This document shows, piece after piece, positions 7,879-17,374 of a stretch of 64,000 nucleotides of DNA (position 1 is the first letter of the stretch; each line of letters begins with the position of its first letter). The stretch comes from Streptomyces marispadix (GTDB lineage Bacteria > Actinomycetota > Actinomycetes > Streptomycetales > Streptomycetaceae). The stretch lies in contig NZ_JAKWJU010000002.1 in NCBI RefSeq assembly GCF_022524345.1, positions 2,790,001 to 2,854,000 of the forward strand. Direction: 5' to 3'. A model generated the notes under the pieces. The model saw only the letters and a program-made list of their open reading frames with translations, was not told the origin of the DNA and did no database searches. The position numbers and the translations under genes were made by a program.

Positions 7879-9567
7879 CTAGCCCGCCCGTCGCTGGCTC
7901 TTCGAGCGGGAGCGCTTCTCCACGTACATCCGCTGGTCCGCCGACTGGAGAACCTCCTCGGCGGTCATTCCGCAGCCCGCCCAGCCGATGCCGAAGCTGG
8001 CGCCGACGCGCACCGCACGGCCGTCGACCCGGATCGGCGGGATGATCGCGTTCCGCAGCCGGACCGCCAGGTCCTGGGCCTCCGCGGGGCCGACCCCGTC
8101 GGTGAGCACCACGAACTCGTCGCCTCCCATGCGGGCCACGGTGTCGTTGTCGCGCACTCCGGCCGAGAGACGACGGGCGACCTCCACGAGCACCGCGTCG
8201 CCGCAGTTGTGCCCGAAGCGGTCGTTGATCGACTTGAAGCCGTCGAGGTCGCAGAAGAGTACGGCGAGACCTTTCTCACCCTGCACGGTGCCGGTGGGCG
8301 GCACCGCGTGGGTGTGATGCGGGTCGTAGATGCCGGTGGAGGCCAGGACGCCCGACCCGGCGTCCTCGAACTGGAGCCCTGAGACCAACTTGGCGCCTTC
8401 TCCGTCCAGTTCCTCGTCGCCTTCTCCGTAGCCGTCGCCGTAGGCGTAGCCGTTGAGGTCGGTGTGCATCACACCGGAGATCACCGGCGTCGGGCGGGCG
8501 CAGAGGCGGCTGTTGAGGCGGGCGCGCAGCTCGGCGCTGTTGGGCAGGCCGGTGAGGGAGTCGTGGCTGGCGCGGTGGGCGAGCTGGAGTTCGTGGCGCT
8601 TGCGGTCCTCGATGTCCTCGACGTGGGTGAGCAGGAAGCGCGGCCCGTCGGCGGTGTCGGCGACCACGGAGTTGCGCAGCGACACCCATACGTAGGAGCC
8701 GTCGCGGCGGGCCAGGCGCAGCTCCGCACGGCCGCCCTCGGCTGACGTACGCAGCAGGGTCCCGATGTCCTCGGGGTGGACGATGTCGGAGAAGGAATAG
8801 CGCCGCATCGCGGAGGCGGGCCTGCCCAGCAGCCTGCACAGGGCGTCGTTGATGCGGATGAGGCGGCCGTGCTGGTCGCCGCCCATCTCGGCGACGGCCA
8901 TGCCGCTCGGTGCGTACTCGAACGCCTGCCGGAAGCTCTCCTCGCTCGCGCGCAGCGCCGACTGCTCCCGCTCCAGCCGTACGAGAGCGCGCTGCATGTT
9001 GGAGCGCAGCCGGGCGTTGCTGAGGGCGATCGCGGCCTGGGAGGAGTAGAGCTGGAGGGCTTCGCGGCCCCAGGCGCCGGGGCGGCGGCCGTTGCGCGGC
9101 TTGTCCACGGACAGCACGCCCAGCAGCTCGTTGTCGGAGGCGTAGAGCGGGGCGAAGAGCCGGTCCATCGGGTGCCAGTCGTCGGGCGACTGGGGGGCGG
9201 GTCCTGCGGGATGCCACTGCGGTACGTCGTCGTCGTCGAGGACCCAGCCCTCGGTGTAGGGGATGAACCGCAGATTGCCCCACGCCTCGCCCATCGACAG
9301 TCGGCGCTCCCACGAGCTGCGCGAGCCGACCCGGCCGGCCATCATCGCCTCGGCGCCCTGGCTTCCGGCGACGGCGGCGACGACGAGGTCGCCCTCGGGA
9401 CGTACGAGATTGACGGCTGCGATCTCGAATCCCAGTCCCTCGACAACGCCGTCCGCGACGGTCTGAAGGGTGTCCGCGAGGCTGCGGGCGGTGCTCAACT
9501 GAGCCACGACGAGGTGCAGTTGACGCAGGCTGGCAAGGCGGACGTAGGGCTCCGACTCGGTTTCCAT
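7879..9567 (-). CDS. cdgB: GAF-PAS-GGDEF diguanylate cyclase CdgB
   Basis: A 562-aa cytoplasmic enzyme that makes cyclic di-GMP from two GTP, the signal that loads BldD and delays development in Streptomyces. Order: GAF (about 1-190), PAS/PAC (about 205-330, LTHVEDIEDRK at its end), then GGDEF. The active motif MGGDEF is intact, and the inhibitory I-site RDND lies exactly five residues before it. No EAL domain follows. An acidic, Gly/Tyr-rich insert of about 65 residues separates PAS from the first cyclase strand. RBS GGGGAGGG precedes the ATG. Domain order and neighbours match CdgB of S. coelicolor as I recall it. Confidence 0.88.
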   Translation of the reverse strand: METESEPYVRLASLRQLHLVVAQLSTARSLADTLQTVADGVVEGLGFEIAAVNLVRPEGDLVVAAVAGSQGAEAMMAGRVGSRSSWERRLSMGEAWGNLRFIPYTEGWVLDDDDVPQWHPAGPAPQSPDDWHPMDRLFAPLYASDNELLGVLSVDKPRNGRRPGAWGREALQLYSSQAAIALSNARLRSNMQRALVRLEREQSALRASEESFRQAFEYAPSGMAVAEMGGDQHGRLIRINDALCRLLGRPASAMRRYSFSDIVHPEDIGTLLRTSAEGGRAELRLARRDGSYVWVSLRNSVVADTADGPRFLLTHVEDIEDRKRHELQLAHRASHDSLTGLPNSAELRARLNSRLCARPTPVISGVMHTDLNGYAYGDGYGEGDEELDGEGAKLVSGLQFEDAGSGVLASTGIYDPHHTHAVPPTGTVQGEKGLAVLFCDLDGFKSINDRFGHNCGDAVLVEVARRLSAGVRDNDTVARMGGDEFVVLTDGVGPAEAQDLAVRLRNAIIPPIRVDGRAVRVGASFGIGWAGCGMTAEEVLQSADQRMYVEKRSRSKSQRRAG

Positions 9568-9692
9568 CGCCCTCCCCCTGAGCCTCGTTCGTCAACTCCA
9601 GGTGTTCGCGGGACGTCACTGTCCGACTGCCACGGCCACTGAATCACAGCGAGCTGTGCTCCAGGTACACAGGGTCAACAATTATTGCCCGC

Positions 9693-9708
9693 TGTGACTC
9701 AAGTCACA
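9693..9708. promoter_or_regulatory. palindrome upstream of cdgB, possible BldD-type operator
   Basis: TGTGACT-CA-AGTCACA has perfect 7-bp arms and lies 126 nt before the cdgB start in a 520-nt gene-free region. It resembles, but is one base shorter than, the BldD consensus TNACNC(A/T)GNGTNA. cdgB is a reported BldD target, which makes the link attractive but unproven. The rest of the region (9568-10090) shows no gene. Confidence 0.45.
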
Positions 9709-10090
9709 ACTGTGTGCAGCCCGTTGACTCCTCTCCGTATGAGACTGGCACACCCTCGGACATCGGACGTCGCTCTCGACCGAATGACCGGTCAAGAGAC
9801 AGTACGGCCTTACCAGAGCGTAGAGCGCCGAATGCGCCCCTTTTCGCGCCCCCGGACTGCGACTCGCGTGCGCCCCAACTCCGGTCATTGGACCGAGAGT
9901 TGAGAGTGAACCGCATTACGCCAGGTCATGGCCTCGCAACCCCGTGCACTTCACTTGTGCACACAAAAAGCACGATGTGGTCACAGAATCGGGCAGGGAG
10001 GCACACCCGCCATCACACCGGCCATGGGTCGGAAGTCCTGGTTCCGGGGGCCGATGTGTGGCTCGCACGCCACCGGTTAGCGTCTTTGAC

Positions 10091-10675
10091 GTGTCACACG
10101 CAGTGCAGCAGCAGACGAGCCCGGTGCCGGACGCCGCGATGCCCCATGCTGATGGGGTGAGCGAGGACGAGTTCCGTGCGGCCATGGCGAGACTGGCGGC
10201 CGGCGTGGTGCTGGTGACGGCGTACGACCCCGAGGACGGTCCCGAGGGCGCGGACGTCGGGATGACCGCCACCGCGTTCATGTCCGTCTCACTGGATCCT
10301 CCGCTGGCCATGGTCAGCGTCCGCGACGGTTCCCGTATGGACGAGGTGCTGGAGCGCCGCCCGCTGTGGGCCGCGTCCCTGCTCACCGAGAGCCAGCGCC
10401 AGACCGCGGGCCGTTTCGCGATGAAGGGCCGGCTGAGCGACCGGCTCCTCTTCCGTGACCTTCCTCATACGAGGGGCGAGACCTCGCAGGCGCCGCTGGT
10501 CGACGGGGCGCTGGCGACCGTCGAGTGCCGCACCGAGCAGCGGGTACGGGCAGGCGACCACACGCTCGTCATCGGGCGGGTGCTGGCGGTCGGGGTGCCG
10601 CACGCGCCGGACGGCGGCGGGCCGCTGACGTACTTCCGCGGGCGTTACCACTCGCTGTCGAAGGGCGGGTCCTGA
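10091..10675 (+). CDS. flavin reductase family protein
   Basis: A 194-aa FMN-binding flavin reductase-like protein. Fold markers: EFRAAMARLAAGVVLVTAY, TATAFMSVSLDPPLAMVSV and the C-terminal LTYFRGRYHSL. Such proteins supply reduced flavin to monooxygenases, but no partner is visible. The GTG at 10091 is chosen because TAGCGT at 10078-10083 lies 7 nt upstream, the geometry of a leaderless transcript. ATG at 10139 is an alternative and would remove 16 poorly conserved residues. Confidence 0.8.
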   Translation: MSHAVQQQTSPVPDAAMPHADGVSEDEFRAAMARLAAGVVLVTAYDPEDGPEGADVGMTATAFMSVSLDPPLAMVSVRDGSRMDEVLERRPLWAASLLTESQRQTAGRFAMKGRLSDRLLFRDLPHTRGETSQAPLVDGALATVECRTEQRVRAGDHTLVIGRVLAVGVPHAPDGGGPLTYFRGRYHSLSKGGS

Positions 10676-10798
10676 CGTACGCCGCAGGGCGGGTGGCGTA
10701 GCCGCCGAAGGGCGGGCACTGAGGGGCCCGGCGGGCGCTGAGAGGCCCGGGGCCCTATGTGACTGCCGGTGGCGCGGCGGGACCACGGCGGACCGGGC

Positions 10799-11236
10799 TC
10801 ACGTCCAGTCGCGGCCGGAGCGCCCGCGCTTGAGATCGCCCCGCTGCTTCTTCTGGCGAAGCCGCCGCTCGACCACTCCCCGGGGCACCTTCTTCTTGCG
10901 GCGGGCCGGGGGCGGCGGAGCGGTCGCCTCCGCGAGCAGCGCGGCCATGCGTGTGGCGGCGGCCTCGCGGTTGCGCCACTGGGAGCGGTGCTCGCTCGCC
11001 CGTACGACCACCACGCCCGCGACGATCCGGCCCGTGCCCTCCAGACGCTTGAGCGCACGCTCCTTCCACACCTGCGGCAGCGCCTGGGTCGCGGCGAGGT
11101 CGAAGCGCAGCTCGACCTGGGTGTCGCTGGTGTTGACGTGCTGGCCGCCCGGCCCCGAGGAGCGCGTGAACCGCCAGACCAGCTCTGCATCGGGCAGGCT
11201 GACCGATCCGCGGATGACATAAGGGGACGGGGACAT
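10799..11236 (-). CDS. arfB: alternative ribosome-rescue hydrolase ArfB
   Basis: A 145-aa class I release factor-like peptidyl-tRNA hydrolase that frees stalled ribosomes. The catalytic GGQ is in [18 protein letters not shown], followed by [14 protein letters not shown]. The C-terminal tail is the basic, mRNA-channel-binding type ([23 protein letters not shown]). Start choice is uncertain: ATG 11236 has GGAGG only 2 nt away, while ATG 11245 adds three residues. Length 145 aa fits actinobacterial homologues. It converges with the flavin reductase. Confidence 0.85.
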   Translation of the reverse strand: MSPSPYVIRGSVSLPDAELVWRFTRSSGPGGQHVNTSDTQVELRFDLAATQALPQVWKERALKRLEGTGRIVAGVVVVRASEHRSQWRNREAAATRMAALLAEATAPPPPARRKKKVPRGVVERRLRQKKQRGDLKRGRSGRDWT

Positions 11237-11443
11237 GTCCTCCATGGTCGCCGCACGGGCGCATCCGGTCATCGCCTTTTTCCACCGGAGACCAGGAACC
11301 CGGCCATGGACGGGTTGCGTTGTGCAGAGGTAGGAACGACCTCCACCGAGCGACTTCCACGTTCCACTCTCTGCAACCGACCGATTTCACCACCACCGAC
11401 AGAGCCGATCACGCATCGGACTTCACAACGGAAGGGCACCCCC

Positions 11444-12019
11444 ATGGCTGTAAGCCTGTCCAAAGGCGGCAACGTCTCCCTCACCAAGGAGGCACCGGGC
11501 CTGACCGCCGTCACGGTCGGCCTCGGCTGGGACGTCCGCACCACCACCGGCTCCGACTTCGACCTCGACGCGAGCGCCATCGCGGTGAACCCGACCGGCA
11601 AGGTCTACTCCGACCAGCACTTCGTCTTCTTCAACAACAAGGCGACGCCGGACCAGAGCATCGTGCACACCGGCGACAACCTCACCGGCGAGGGCGAGGG
11701 CGACGACGAACAGATCAAGGTCAACCTCGCAGGTCTGCCCGGCGACGTCGACAAGATCGTCTTCCCCGTCTCGATCTACGACGCCGAGAGCCGGAGCCAG
11801 AACTTCGGCCAGGTGCGGAACGCGTTCATCCGCATCGTCAACCAGGCCGACCAGTCCGAGATCGCCCGCTACGACCTGAGCGAGGACGCCGCCACCGAGA
11901 CCGCGATGGTCTTCGGCGAGCTCTACCGCAACGGCGCGGAGTGGAAGTTCCGTGCGGTCGGCCAGGGCTACGCGTCCGGACTCGTGGGCATCGCCCAGGA
12001 CTTCGGCGTCAACGTCTGA
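11444..12019 (+). CDS. terD: TerD-family stress protein
   Basis: A 191-aa TerD/CABP protein that binds Ca2+ through acidic loops (DFDLDASAI; the paired acidic residues in [10 protein letters not shown]). It begins [20 protein letters not shown], the family signature. TerD proteins go with tellurite and stress resistance and with differentiation in Streptomyces, which have many paralogues. GAAGGG precedes the ATG. It is alone here, with no other ter genes, and a hairpin terminator follows at 12148. Confidence 0.92.
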   Translation: MAVSLSKGGNVSLTKEAPGLTAVTVGLGWDVRTTTGSDFDLDASAIAVNPTGKVYSDQHFVFFNNKATPDQSIVHTGDNLTGEGEGDDEQIKVNLAGLPGDVDKIVFPVSIYDAESRSQNFGQVRNAFIRIVNQADQSEIARYDLSEDAATETAMVFGELYRNGAEWKFRAVGQGYASGLVGIAQDFGVNV

Positions 12020-12116
12020 CGTACGCGGGTACGTACCGCGGCCCGTGCGCCGGTGACCGCAGGCCGGTACGCCATATCGCGGCAGCTCATGGCCGTGCGT
12101 CGTGAGCCGGTGCTCG

Positions 12117-12146
12117 TGAGCCGGTATGTCCTGAGCCGGTATGTCC
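12117..12146. repeat. two exact 15-bp tandem units downstream of terD
   Basis: TGAGCCGGTATGTCC occurs twice head to tail, with a degenerate third copy just upstream from 12103. It lies between the terD stop and its terminator, so it is probably transcribed but not translated. Confidence 0.8.
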
Positions 12147-12147
12147 T

Positions 12148-12183
12148 GAGGGCGGTGCTCGCCTCGGCGGGAGCACCGCCCTC
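12148..12183 (+). terminator. terD hairpin terminator
   Basis: GAGGGCGGTGCTC (12148-12160) pairs perfectly with GAGCACCGCCCTC (12171-12183) around a 10-nt loop. There is no U-tract, as is usual for Streptomyces. Confidence 0.75.
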
Positions 12184-12262
12184 GGCGTGCCACGGGCCGC
12201 TTCACCGCTCCTCGACGCGATCGGCCCGCTCGTCGCGATCAGCCCCGTGACACGATCGGCCC

Positions 12263-12760
12263 GTGCTCGACATCGGCTATTCGCTCTCGCGGCGCTTCCC
12301 CGACCCCCCGCAGACCGACTACCGCAACGCGGACGTACGGGCCCTGCGCCACGACCTCTTCAGCGGTGACGTCTATCTCGCGGACACCGAGACGGACCGC
12401 GAACTGTCCACATCCTGGGGATGGCTGCCCGTGCTCGACTTCGCGTGGGCACTGTGCGACACCGTCGAACTGCTCGACGCCGACGGGCGCGGCAACCGCT
12501 CCGCGGGACCCCACCGCGCCGAGGTCGACTTCACCGAGAGCACCGAACGCATGCGCTTCGAGCGGCGCTTCGGCTGGGTGGACATCACGGCCGACTGGTG
12601 CCCGAAAGACGAACCGCCGCTCACCTTCGGGCACGCGGTGCTGCGCCGCGAGGCCAGGGACTTCCTGCACGATCTCCTCGACGATCTGACCGACATGCAC
12701 GAGGGCCTCGCGGACAATCCCGCCGTATGGACGCTGCGGGCCCGCTTCCCCCGCGTCTGA
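12263..12760 (+). CDS. conserved hypothetical protein
   Basis: A 165-aa soluble acidic protein that I cannot assign. It contains a Trp/Asp-rich stretch (SWGWLPVLDFAWALCDTVELLDAD) and a repeated FTESTERMRFERRFGWVDITADW-type beta pattern (described in pieces), ending with a helix LHDLLDDLTDMHEGL. No signal peptide or membrane helix is seen. It starts at GTG 12263, downstream of the terD terminator. It is likely real because of strong GC3 coding bias and a family-like composition. Confidence 0.7.
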   Translation: MLDIGYSLSRRFPDPPQTDYRNADVRALRHDLFSGDVYLADTETDRELSTSWGWLPVLDFAWALCDTVELLDADGRGNRSAGPHRAEVDFTESTERMRFERRFGWVDITADWCPKDEPPLTFGHAVLRREARDFLHDLLDDLTDMHEGLADNPAVWTLRARFPRV

Positions 12761-12839
12761 GCCGCCACCGGGCGCCCCGGTATCCCCCGTGCGACCGGCC
12801 CCGAGTCCCCCCGACCGATCGCCTCCCGGCCACCTTGCG

Positions 12840-13553
12840 TCAGCCTTGGACTCGCACTCCGAGTTCTGCCGCGAACGCCGGTGCCAGGTCCATCAGTTGA
12901 GCCGAGCTGATCACAGCACCGCCCAACTGCCCCACGCCCGCCGTGACTTCCAGCTCCGCCGCGTCCCGCAGATCCACATCCGTAAGCGCCGCCCCGGAGA
13001 GGTCGACGCCGCGCAGCACACATCCGGGGAACGCGACCCGTTCGAGCGTGGCACCGCCGAAGTCCGGCTCCACCAGTACGCAGTTCTCGAAGGTGACGTC
13101 CAGCAGGCGGCCCTGACGCAGATTGAGAAAGTCGATCTTCCCTCCGCGCACCAGCACCCGGGACAGCCGCGCCCCATGGATCTGTACGCCGCCCAGTCGC
13201 GCGTCCAGCAGCTCCACGTCACGCAGCTCGGCACCGGCGAGATCCGTACCGGCGCCGGTCACGCCCTCCAGCACGCTGTCCAGCAGCCTCGCCCGCCCCC
13301 ATCTCGCCTCGTCCAGCGAGCAGTTGCGGATGCCGCACTCCAGGAAGCGCGCTCCCGAGGCGTCGCTGCCGCCCAGATCCGCGCCCTCGAAGCCCACACC
13401 GTCGTAGTCCCCGTCGGGCGAAGGGCCCGTCTCGTAAGGCCGCAGCTCCGGGAGATCCACCTCCGGGCGTCGCGGCGCCCGGACGGCTCCGCCCGCCTTC
13501 CGCGCAGTGGATCTCGCCCCGCCGACCGGGCCGTTCGCTCTTGTGCTCGCCAT
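12840..13553 (-). CDS. pentapeptide-repeat protein
   Basis: A 237-aa protein whose residues 45-225 form a right-handed quadrilateral helix of A(D/N)LxX units (for example VGFEGADLGGSDASGARFLEC; CVLRGVDLSGAALTDVDLRDAAEL). Function varies in this family, from gyrase protection to scaffolding. Here nothing indicates a target. ATG 13553 is chosen because repeats begin soon after and the sequence further upstream loses coding character; no good RBS is visible, so the start is uncertain. Confidence 0.8.
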   Translation of the reverse strand: MASTRANGPVGGARSTARKAGGAVRAPRRPEVDLPELRPYETGPSPDGDYDGVGFEGADLGGSDASGARFLECGIRNCSLDEARWGRARLLDSVLEGVTGAGTDLAGAELRDVELLDARLGGVQIHGARLSRVLVRGGKIDFLNLRQGRLLDVTFENCVLVEPDFGGATLERVAFPGCVLRGVDLSGAALTDVDLRDAAELEVTAGVGQLGGAVISSAQLMDLAPAFAAELGVRVQG

Positions 13554-13809
13554 GAGGACATCGTGCACCCGGGCGCTGACAGCCGACCCGCCCCGAGCCG
13601 CTTGCGCCGCATGCCCCATCGACGGGGCGGCCGCGGGCGGCGCCGATTTCCCGGCCTCGCGCCGCCCGCGGTCACGTCTCTTCGGCGCGCTCGATGTCAG
13701 GGCCGGATTCCGGGGCCGGATTTCCAGGGCCGGGATTCGCGGCGGCCTGATTCCAGTGCCGGACTCCCGTGCCCCTGGCGGCCGTTCGCGCCGATGGCCG
13801 TCCTCCGGG

Positions 13810-14169
13810 CTAGCCCTTCGCGTACTCGGTCGCCATCTGACCCGCGAAGTCGTAAAGGACGACGGGCTCGTCGCCGACGACCCAGGCGTCATGACCGGGC
13901 GGGCACACGAACACGTCGCCGGGCCCGACCTCCGTCTCCGTGCCGTCGTCGTCCATCCTGACGCGCATCCGCCCCTGCACCACGAATCCGTTGTGGTGCA
14001 CCTGGCAGGTCTCGGTCCCCGCGATCGGACGCAGTGATTCCGTCCAGCGCCAGCCGGGTTCGAATGTGGCTACGGCGAAATCCAGTCCGGAAAGGTGGAG
14101 GGCCTCGACGTGCCCGCGTGGGAAATCGCGCCGCTCGTCCGCCTTGTCGACCGTCTTGACCTCGATCAT
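13810..14169 (-). CDS. cupin-domain protein
   Basis: A 119-aa single-domain cupin. Metal-binding pattern: CQVHHNGFVVQGRMRV with the His pair in motif 1, and GPGDVFVCPPGHDAWVVGDE with the His in motif 2. ATG 14169 is chosen because GGAGGG sits 9 nt upstream; an upstream TTG would include that RBS in the protein. Likely a small-molecule-binding or stress protein; the substrate is not visible. Confidence 0.85.
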   Translation of the reverse strand: MIEVKTVDKADERRDFPRGHVEALHLSGLDFAVATFEPGWRWTESLRPIAGTETCQVHHNGFVVQGRMRVRMDDDGTETEVGPGDVFVCPPGHDAWVVGDEPVVLYDFAGQMATEYAKG

Positions 14170-14378
14170 GGGGTTTCCCTCCAATCACCCCCGCTCGTTC
14201 CATGGTGCGACGCGAGAGGCGCAAGCGGCGAATACCTCGGAAGCGAATTCACAGCCGCGAACAAGCGGACGCCGGAGTCCCGATCGGGATCTTCACCCGC
14301 CGCCGAGGTCCGCAGACGCGAGCGGCGGCCCCCCGGTGCGTTCCCGGAAGGCCGCCGCCCGGCGGTGGGTACGTGCGC

Positions 14379-15233
14379 TCAGCCGTTGGCGAGCGCCTTC
14401 AACCGCGCGTAGGAGCCGTTGAACCGGTCGTGGTCGCCGACCGTCTTCCCCGTCGACGTGTACTGCCAGAAGGTGTGGAACGGCCAGCGCCCCGGCAGCG
14501 GTCCCACCGACCTGCCCCAACTCGGAACCCACAGCGGATTCGTCCTGTTGAACCTCGTCGTGTTCCCGGTGCACGTCTTCCACCAGGTGGTCGAGGTGTA
14601 GATGACCGCGTCACGGCCGGTGCGCGCCTTGTACGTCCGTACGAAGTCGGCGATCCAGTCGCTCATCGCCTTCTTCGACTTGCCGTAGCAGGCCGAGCCG
14701 TAAGGGTTGTACTCGATGTCAAGCGCGCCCGGCAGCGTCTTCCCGTCCCGCGACCAACCGCCGCCGTGCGAGGCGAAGTAGTTCGCCTGCGCGGCGCCGC
14801 TGGAGTTCGCGGGCAGCGCGAAGTGGTAGGAGCCCCGGATCATGCCGCTGCGGTACGAGCCGTTGTACTGCTGGGCGAAGTTGGGATTGCGGTACGTCGT
14901 CCCTTCCGTGGCCTTGACGTATGCGAATCGAGTGCCGTTCCTCTTCAGGGTCGACCAGGCGACGTTGCCGTTGTGGCTGGAGACGTCCACGCCCTCGACG
15001 GACGCCGTGGCGGTCCGCGAGGACGCCGGGGCCGCCGGTGTGTGACCTTCGTTCGCGTCGAGGGTGGATCCCATCCAGTCCCTGTCCGGGTGTGCGGGCC
15101 GCTCGTCGTCGCCTTCCGCCTCGGCGATCCCGGGCAGTACGAGGAGCAGGGTGAGGGCGGTGAGGAGAACGGCGGGGGTCCTCACCGTGCCGGGGACGGC
15201 ACGGCGCGAAGGGCCGGACCTGGGCAGGGGCAT
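14379..15233 (-). CDS. secreted GH25 lysozyme (N-acetylmuramidase)
   Basis: A 284-aa secreted protein. The signal peptide is about residues 1-38 (RTPAVLLTALTLLLVLPGIAEA). Residues 75-284 form a GH25 barrel: GVDVSSHNGNVAW with the first catalytic Asp, FAYVKATEGTTYRN, SYHFALP, and PGALDIEYNPYG with the DxE catalytic pair. It hydrolyses the beta-1,4 bond between MurNAc and GlcNAc in peptidoglycan. RBS GGAGGC lies 5-6 nt before the ATG. There is no extra cell-wall-binding module. Confidence 0.92.
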   Translation of the reverse strand: MPLPRSGPSRRAVPGTVRTPAVLLTALTLLLVLPGIAEAEGDDERPAHPDRDWMGSTLDANEGHTPAAPASSRTATASVEGVDVSSHNGNVAWSTLKRNGTRFAYVKATEGTTYRNPNFAQQYNGSYRSGMIRGSYHFALPANSSGAAQANYFASHGGGWSRDGKTLPGALDIEYNPYGSACYGKSKKAMSDWIADFVRTYKARTGRDAVIYTSTTWWKTCTGNTTRFNRTNPLWVPSWGRSVGPLPGRWPFHTFWQYTSTGKTVGDHDRFNGSYARLKALANG

Positions 15234-15490
15234 GCGTGCCTCCGTGTGTGTCGATGAGTCGCGCAGCAGCACCCACGAATGTATCCGGACAAAAACGTAC
15301 TAATTGGTTGCCTCGCCGTACGGAGAGCGTGGACGGGGGCGGCCCTGCCCACGAGTGATCGCGGGGTGGACAGGGGCCGGAAGAGGGCCCGGTCGGGCCT
15401 GTGACGAGACGGAACGGGCGGGAGGGATGCGGAAGCGGACCCCTGGGACCAGGGACCGGCGCCGTGCCGTCGTCGCGTAGCTCGGGGAGT

Positions 15491-15515
15491 GCCGGGCCGG
15501 GCCGGGCCGGGCCGG
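15491..15515. repeat. GCCGG pentanucleotide repeat
   Basis: Five head-to-tail GCCGG units lie in the 390-nt gap (15234-15623) between the lysozyme and glycosylase genes. Apart from the lysozyme upstream region the gap holds no gene. Confidence 0.8.
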
Positions 15516-15623
15516 GCGGTCAACTCCTCTGTGCGCGGCGGGAGTCGGGCCTGTGCTCGATCGCCGTGCCGCGACGCAGACGAGGACCGGGGGATGTGAC
15601 GACCTCAGCGGCAGCGCACGGCG

Positions 15624-16514
15624 TCAGCGCCGTGGCAGTCCCGCCGTGGCAGCCGCCCGGCCCAGCACCTCGCGCAGCATGGCGGGAGTGAGCGTGCCCG
15701 TGAACATGTTGCGCTGGCTCGGGTGGTAGCCGCCGACGAGGCGCAGCTCGCGCCGCCCCGCTCCGCCGCGCACGTCCGTCAGCAGCACCTCCGCGCCGTG
15801 CCCGAACACCGGGCGTGGGCGCGGCAGTCGCCAGCCCGCGTCGGCAAGCACCGGCAGCAGCGCCTGCCACGCGAAGCCGCCGAGCACGACGATCGTGCGC
15901 AGCGTGGGTGCGAGCAGCTCCAGTTCGCGGGCGAGCCAGGGCCGGCAGGTGTCGCGTTCGGCGGTGGTGGGCCGGTTCGCCGGCGGCGCGCAGTGCACGG
16001 GCATCGTGATCCGCACGCCGTGCAGTTCCATGCCGTCGCCGCGGTGCGTGGCGGTGGGCTGCGAGGCGAGCCCGGTGTCGTACAGCGCGGCGAAGAGCGC
16101 GTCACCCGAGGGGTCGCCGGTGAAGACCCGGCCGGTGCGGTTGCCGCCGTGTGCGGCCGGTGCCAGTCCTACGACGGCGAGCGCGGCGTCCGCGGGGCCG
16201 AATCCGGGGACGGGCCGTGCCCAGTAGCTCCAGTCGAGGAACGCCTTCCGCTTCGTACGGGCCGCCTCCTCGCGCCAGGCGACCAGCCTGGGGCAGGCAC
16301 GGCAGACGGACACCGCCTCGTCGAGTCCGTCCAGTCCGGCGGCGGTGGCCACGCGGGGTGCGGTGGCGGCGGGGAAGCCGGGGTCGTCCGGGTCCGCCCG
16401 GCCTCCCGGGTCGTCCGGTACCGCCAAGTCGCCCGGATCTGCGCGGCCTTCCGGGTGGTCGCCGGTTGCGTCCCGGTCCTCCGGTCCGCCGTCCGGCGCG
16501 GTGGATGCTGACAC
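15624..16514 (-). CDS. family 5 uracil-DNA glycosylase (UdgB type)
   Basis: A 296-aa DNA-repair enzyme that removes uracil or deaminated bases. The first 60 residues are a disordered Asp/Gly/Pro run. The 4Fe-4S glycosylase core follows: VCRACPRL (first Cys pair), the active-site loop GLAPAAHGGNRTGRVFTGD, HCAPPANRP and TCRPW (other Cys ligands), and the DNA loop YHPSQRNMFTG. The A in GLAPA, where family 4 enzymes have GEAPG, marks family 5. RBS GGAGGG precedes the GTG. Confidence 0.9.
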   Translation of the reverse strand: MSASTAPDGGPEDRDATGDHPEGRADPGDLAVPDDPGGRADPDDPGFPAATAPRVATAAGLDGLDEAVSVCRACPRLVAWREEAARTKRKAFLDWSYWARPVPGFGPADAALAVVGLAPAAHGGNRTGRVFTGDPSGDALFAALYDTGLASQPTATHRGDGMELHGVRITMPVHCAPPANRPTTAERDTCRPWLARELELLAPTLRTIVVLGGFAWQALLPVLADAGWRLPRPRPVFGHGAEVLLTDVRGGAGRRELRLVGGYHPSQRNMFTGTLTPAMLREVLGRAAATAGLPRR

Positions 16515-16782
16515 CTGGGTGCCCTCCCTCGGGTCCGTCGGGCCCCCTCGGCGCGTGGCCCGCCGCCGTGCCGGGCGGCGGTCCTATGGGCGGCGTTCGT
16601 CTGCCCTCCGCCTCCCCTTGAGGCGGGGACCCGGGAACCGCTGGCAGACTCGGTGCCATGCGAATGCTCTCGTCCGATCCCCGGGTACGGGAACACCCCG
16701 AGCGTGCTCGTGCCGCCGCCGCGCCTTCGGCACCGGCGCCGTCCCCGGCACCGATCCCGCAGCCCGCCGCCGCCGGAAGCCG

Positions 16783-17319
16783 GTGAGCCCGGCACCCCCG
16801 CTGGTGACCTTCGGTCACGGCGTCGCGAACCGCGATCAGCTCGCGGATCTGCTGCGCGGCGCGGACGTCGCCGCCGTCGTGGACGTACGTACGGCACCCG
16901 GCAGCCGGCGCAATCCCGACGCGCGCCGTGAGGAGCTGGCGGCCTGGATGCCGGAGGCGGGCCTGGAGTACCGGTGGGAGAAGCGGCTGGGCGGCTTCCG
17001 CAGGGCGGCTGCCGACTCCCCCGATGTCTTCTGGGAGCACGCGCAGTTCCGCGGTTACGCCGGATACACGCGCGATCCCCGATTCCTCGACGCCATGGAC
17101 GAGTTGCTGCGTCAGGCGGCGCGAACGGAACGCACGGCCGTGATGTGCGCGGAGTCCCTGTGGTGGCGCTGCCACCGGCGCATCATCGCGGACTTCGCAC
17201 TGCTGGCACGCGATACGCCCGTACTGCACCTGGCACACGACGGACGGCTCACGGAGCACCCGGTCGCGCCCGGCGCGCGGCTGGGCGACGACGGTCTGCT
17301 CGTCTACGACCGGCTGTGA
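16783..17319 (+). CDS. DUF488 family protein
   Basis: A 178-aa protein with the DUF488 markers TFGHGVANRDQLADLL, VVDVRTAPGSRRNP, YRWEKRLGGFR and the Cys/His signature MCAESLWWRCHRRIIAD. The biochemical role is unknown. It diverges from the uracil-DNA glycosylase. GTG 16783 is chosen because homology starts here and CCGGAAG lies just upstream; longer in-frame extensions are low-complexity. Confidence 0.85.
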   Translation: MSPAPPLVTFGHGVANRDQLADLLRGADVAAVVDVRTAPGSRRNPDARREELAAWMPEAGLEYRWEKRLGGFRRAAADSPDVFWEHAQFRGYAGYTRDPRFLDAMDELLRQAARTERTAVMCAESLWWRCHRRIIADFALLARDTPVLHLAHDGRLTEHPVAPGARLGDDGLLVYDRL

Positions 17320-17326
17320 CGCAGCG

Positions 17327-17374
17327 CCGGGACGCGGGACCGGGACGCGGGACCGGGACGCGGGACCGGGACGC
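17327..17374. repeat. 13-bp tandem repeat after the DUF488 gene
   Basis: CCGGGACGCGGGA repeats three times plus a 9-nt partial copy. It starts 8 nt after the DUF488 stop. The remaining gap to 17743 shows no gene. Confidence 0.85.

Noticed and set aside
17327..17374. Regular short repeats as a CRISPR-like array
   Set aside because: Units are 13 bp with no spacers between them, and no cas genes are near.
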